Shown one piece after another: positions 14,038 through 16,115 of a stretch of DNA of 16,115 nt. Within the stretch, counting starts at the first letter, position 1, and each line of letters starts with the position of its first letter. Source of the DNA: Verrucomicrobia bacterium UBA6015 (lineage in GTDB: Bacteria > Verrucomicrobiota > Kiritimatiellia > UBA8416); contig DIZZ01000083.1 of assembly GCA_002428045.1 (NCBI GenBank), positions 13,895-30,009 on the forward strand. The letters run 5' to 3'. Both the position numbers and the translations under genes were made by a program. The notes under the pieces were generated by a model. It saw only the letters and a list, made by a program, of their open reading frames with translations, made no database searches and had not been told where the DNA came from.

Positions 14038-15048
14038 TTGAAAGCCATTGCGCCAGGCAAACTGATCTTGAGCGGGGAACATGCAGTTGTCTATGGTCGT
14101 CCCGCCGTGGCCATGGCGATTGATCTTTGCGCCCAGACGACGATCAATCCTGTCCTCGGCAGTGATATTGCATTTTCCCTTCATAATTTCTCGCAGCATG
14201 AATCATTCAAGGTTCGCGCCCTGCGCGAGATGGCCAAACGGATCCAGCAGAACTACAGCCTCTTTCTGAACGGAGAACTGGGAATCCGTGATGTGCTTGC
14301 CAAACCCGTGGAATTGTTGCAGTTTGCCTTTATCACCCTATTGGACGGGCTGCATCTTAAAATCGAACAGGGTATCGATATCGGACTAACCTCATCCATC
14401 CCTATCGGGTGCGGGCTGGGCTCCTCTGCCGCCGCCGTGCTCAGCGAGCTACGCGCCGTAGGCCATTTCCTACGTGTCGATTTTCGTCCCGACTGGCATT
14501 ACAAGTACAGCCTGATTGCCGAGAATATGCAGCATGGGTACGCCTCGGGGGTCGATTCCTATGTCTCGCTGCATGGCGGATGCGTGCGCTTCCAGAATGG
14601 TGAGGGCACCAAAGTGGCCATGCCCTCAATCCCCGTGTTTATCGTCAACACCGGAACCCCTGGCACCACGACCGGCGAATGCGTGACGGAAGTCCGTCGG
14701 CAATTCGAGCACGATACGATCTGGACTGATTTCGAAGGGGTAACCAACGAGATTTCCAAGGTCATCGGCGGACGTGATATGCCGTCTATCCAAGGCGCGA
14801 TACGTGAAAACCACAAGCTGCTGTGCCGCATCGGCGTCGTGCCTGAGCGGGTGCAGCAGTTTATCCGCGATGTTGAAAGCGCTGGCGGTGCCGCCAAAAT
14901 CTGCGGCGCGGGGTCCGTTGCCGGGGACACGGCCGGGATCGTTATGGTCATCAGCAAGACGCCGCCAATTGACCTCTGTAACCGCTACCATTATGCACTG
15001 ACGGCGGTGCGCGGCGACCCTCTCGGCGTTCGCATTGTCGGGAATTAG
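14038..15048 (+). CDS. Mevalonate kinase (GHMP kinase family)
   Basis: A 336-residue GHMP kinase that would phosphorylate mevalonate in the mevalonate route to isoprenoids. Motif 1 is APGKLILSGEHAVVYGRPAVA near residues 5-25. The ATP-binding motif PIGCGLGSSAA is at 122-132. The third motif, AAKICGAGSVAGD, is at 285-297. The SGEHAVVYG segment is characteristic of mevalonate kinase. The frame is open from TTG 13969, but TTG 14038 is preferred: it is preceded by GGAGA at 14026-14030 with 7 nt spacing and gives the canonical start MKAIAPGKL. The pathway is uncommon in bacteria, and no other mevalonate gene is in the window. It is followed at 4 nt by the DUF1893 gene, so the two are probably cotranscribed. 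Confidence 0.88.
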   Translation: MKAIAPGKLILSGEHAVVYGRPAVAMAIDLCAQTTINPVLGSDIAFSLHNFSQHESFKVRALREMAKRIQQNYSLFLNGELGIRDVLAKPVELLQFAFITLLDGLHLKIEQGIDIGLTSSIPIGCGLGSSAAAVLSELRAVGHFLRVDFRPDWHYKYSLIAENMQHGYASGVDSYVSLHGGCVRFQNGEGTKVAMPSIPVFIVNTGTPGTTTGECVTEVRRQFEHDTIWTDFEGVTNEISKVIGGRDMPSIQGAIRENHKLLCRIGVVPERVQQFIRDVESAGGAAKICGAGSVAGDTAGIVMVISKTPPIDLCNRYHYALTAVRGDPLGVRIVGN

Positions 15049-15052
15049 GGTT

Positions 15053-15442
15053 ATGCCAAGGGAAGACAACGCGTCCATCTCCGTTTACCTGGATGATAAG
15101 GTCGTATTCTCCAGCAACGGGAAGTGGCTACACCCATTATTCGAGTTGGAGCAGGCACTTCCGTCCCTGCCGCATCCGGTATCGGCGCTAACGGTGCATG
15201 ACAAGATCGTCGGGGCAGCGGCCGCGTTCCTGATGGCGTTTCTCGGGATCCGCCATATGCACGCGGGGGTATTGAGCCAACCGGCGGAAACCGTGCTGAA
15301 GCGCTTCGACATCGCCTATCAGTTCGATCTCCGCGTCGACCGCATCGCCTGCACAACGGAAACGCTCCTGTCGCCTGCCATGGATATGCAGGACGCTGTT
15401 GACATCCTGCGGGCCCGTGCACTAAAGGCTCGGAACGTCTGA
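15053..15442 (+). CDS. DUF1893-family protein (TM1506-like)
   Basis: A 129-residue protein matching the DUF1893 pattern: a short beta-rich N-terminus (ASISVYLDDKVVFSSNGKWLHPLFELE), then the signature DKIVGAAAAFLMAFLGIRHMHAGVLSQPA at about residues 50-78, and a C-terminal helix. Family members adopt a deaminase-like fold, but no activity has been settled and the typical zinc-ligand set of deaminases is not evident here. ATG 15053 lies 4 nt after the mevalonate kinase stop. An in-frame TTG at 15035 would overlap that gene and adds only six residues. GGGA at 15040-15043 can serve as ribosome site. The recognition is from memory of the motif, so it is fairly but not fully certain. Confidence 0.75.
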   Translation: MPREDNASISVYLDDKVVFSSNGKWLHPLFELEQALPSLPHPVSALTVHDKIVGAAAAFLMAFLGIRHMHAGVLSQPAETVLKRFDIAYQFDLRVDRIACTTETLLSPAMDMQDAVDILRARALKARNV

Positions 15443-15551
15443 ATTCAAGATGTGCGCCCATCATAGGACACATTGAAAAGAAAATATTTGCATAATACAG
15501 GTCGACTATGGCAAGAATATCAGCGTTTTAATTCAACACAGGAGGGTGGCG

Positions 15552-16091
15552 ATGAGACGGATAGCGATGATGTGTGCAGGGCTTATGGTGGCGGCGTCAA
15601 CGGTGCAGGCAGGCATGGCCGATGTCGGTGTGCGCGGCGGGTATATGCGGATGTCTGAAGCGGATGATGGCGCATTCCTGGGCGGCGGCTTTTTCCGGAC
15701 CGATTGGCGCGAGGTGGTCTTCATTGATGCCTCGGTCTATTACCATAGCGAAGAAGTCGCCAGGAATGCAGATCTGGAACTGATCCCGATCCAGCTCAGC
15801 GCGATGTTGTTCCTGCTAGGGCGCGACAACCTGGTCAACCCGTTCGTCCTTGGCGGTGGCGGTCTGTACTGGAACCGCACGACGGTGACCGGTGAAGAGA
15901 CCGAATCGGAATTTGATTTTGGCTGGCACCTTGGGTTTGGCGGCGATTACAACCTGTCGGACCGGATGTTCGTCGAAGCCGATTTCCGCTATATCTGGCT
16001 CGATACCAACACGGATAACGAAACCATCGGTAGTGCGCTGAGTAACTTCAACCACTGGATTGCCGGTGTCGGTTTCGGCTTCCGGCTCTGA
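15552..16091 (+). CDS. Outer-membrane beta-barrel protein with signal peptide
   Basis: A 179-residue secreted protein. The signal peptide MRRIAMMCAGLMVAASTVQA is followed by a probable cleavage site before GMADVG. The rest is made of alternating polar/aromatic strands with glycine-rich turns (GVRGGYMRMSE, FLGGGFFRTDWREVVFIDASVYYHSE, FVLGGGGLYWNRTTVTGEETESEFDFGWHLGFGGDYNLSDRMFVEADFRYIW). It ends in a GVGFGFRL strand, as expected for a small eight-stranded OmpW/OmpX-like barrel. ATG 15552 has GGAGG at 15541-15545 with 6 nt spacing, so the in-frame GTG 15546 is rejected. A 109-nt gap separates it from the DUF1893 gene; CATAAT at 15491-15496 is a possible -10 element without a good -35. Function is unknown. 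Confidence 0.8.
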   Translation: MRRIAMMCAGLMVAASTVQAGMADVGVRGGYMRMSEADDGAFLGGGFFRTDWREVVFIDASVYYHSEEVARNADLELIPIQLSAMLFLLGRDNLVNPFVLGGGGLYWNRTTVTGEETESEFDFGWHLGFGGDYNLSDRMFVEADFRYIWLDTNTDNETIGSALSNFNHWIAGVGFGFRL

Positions 16092-16115
16092 GGCGGAGAA
16101 CCCTGTGATTACCAG

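Noticed and set aside
1..16115. Mobile elements, CRISPR arrays, tRNA or rRNA genes
   Set aside because: No transposase or integrase, no regularly spaced repeats and no tRNA- or rRNA-like sequence was seen.

Overview
The window looks like chromosomal DNA of a GC-rich Gram-negative bacterium. The best guess is the PVC group, for example Kiritimatiellota, Lentisphaerota or Verrucomicrobiota. This rests on the combination of a Na+-translocating NADH:quinone reductase (Nqr) operon, a bacterial mevalonate kinase, a sorbose/sorbitol-phosphate-type dehydrogenase pair, sigma-54 control and an outer-membrane beta-barrel protein. The lineage is an inference; no rRNA or marker gene is present. No tRNA, IS element, CRISPR array or phage gene was seen.

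Layout. (1) 1-900, minus strand: the 5' part of a YeeE/YedE-type sulfur transporter (running off the left edge) preceded by a thioredoxin. Upstream is a -24/-12 (sigma-54) promoter, followed further upstream by a cluster of GCAAC/GTTGC inverted repeats. (2) 901-2346, plus: a PAS-AAA+-Fis sigma-54 activator, divergent from the thioredoxin operon and its probable regulator. (3) 2487-4845, plus: an SDR and a zinc MDR dehydrogenase that resemble sorbitol-6-phosphate dehydrogenase and sorbose-1-phosphate reductase, probably one operon closed by a hairpin. (4) 4934-8137, plus: a 1067-residue SWIM-SNF2 helicase-like ATPase that ends 10 bases from the convergent end of the next operon. (5) 12646-8148, minus: nqrB-C-D-E-F followed by an unrecognised 155-residue gene, with a good sigma-70-type promoter ahead of nqrB. 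There is no nqrA in the operon. (6) 13810-12747, minus: a 2[4Fe-4S] ferredoxin with a strong terminator, then a radical SAM protein whose start codon lies just behind that terminator. (7) 14038-16091, plus: mevalonate kinase, a DUF1893 protein and an outer-membrane beta-barrel protein.

The best-supported circuit is the sigma-54 unit. The activator carries the GAFTGA loop, its divergent neighbour has a correctly spaced GG-N10-GC promoter, and two abutting copies of a 10-bp palindrome sit about 130 bp upstream of the predicted start site, where an enhancer for such a protein normally lies. The Nqr operon would couple NADH oxidation to Na+ export. It has the Fe-S cysteines of NqrF and NqrD/E and the FMN-attachment threonines of NqrB and NqrC, but lacks nqrA, and NqrB is short. 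I found no clear evidence of an entirely new multi-gene system. The most novel candidates are the sigma-54 thioredoxin/sulfur-transport switch and the nqrA-less operon with its unknown last gene.
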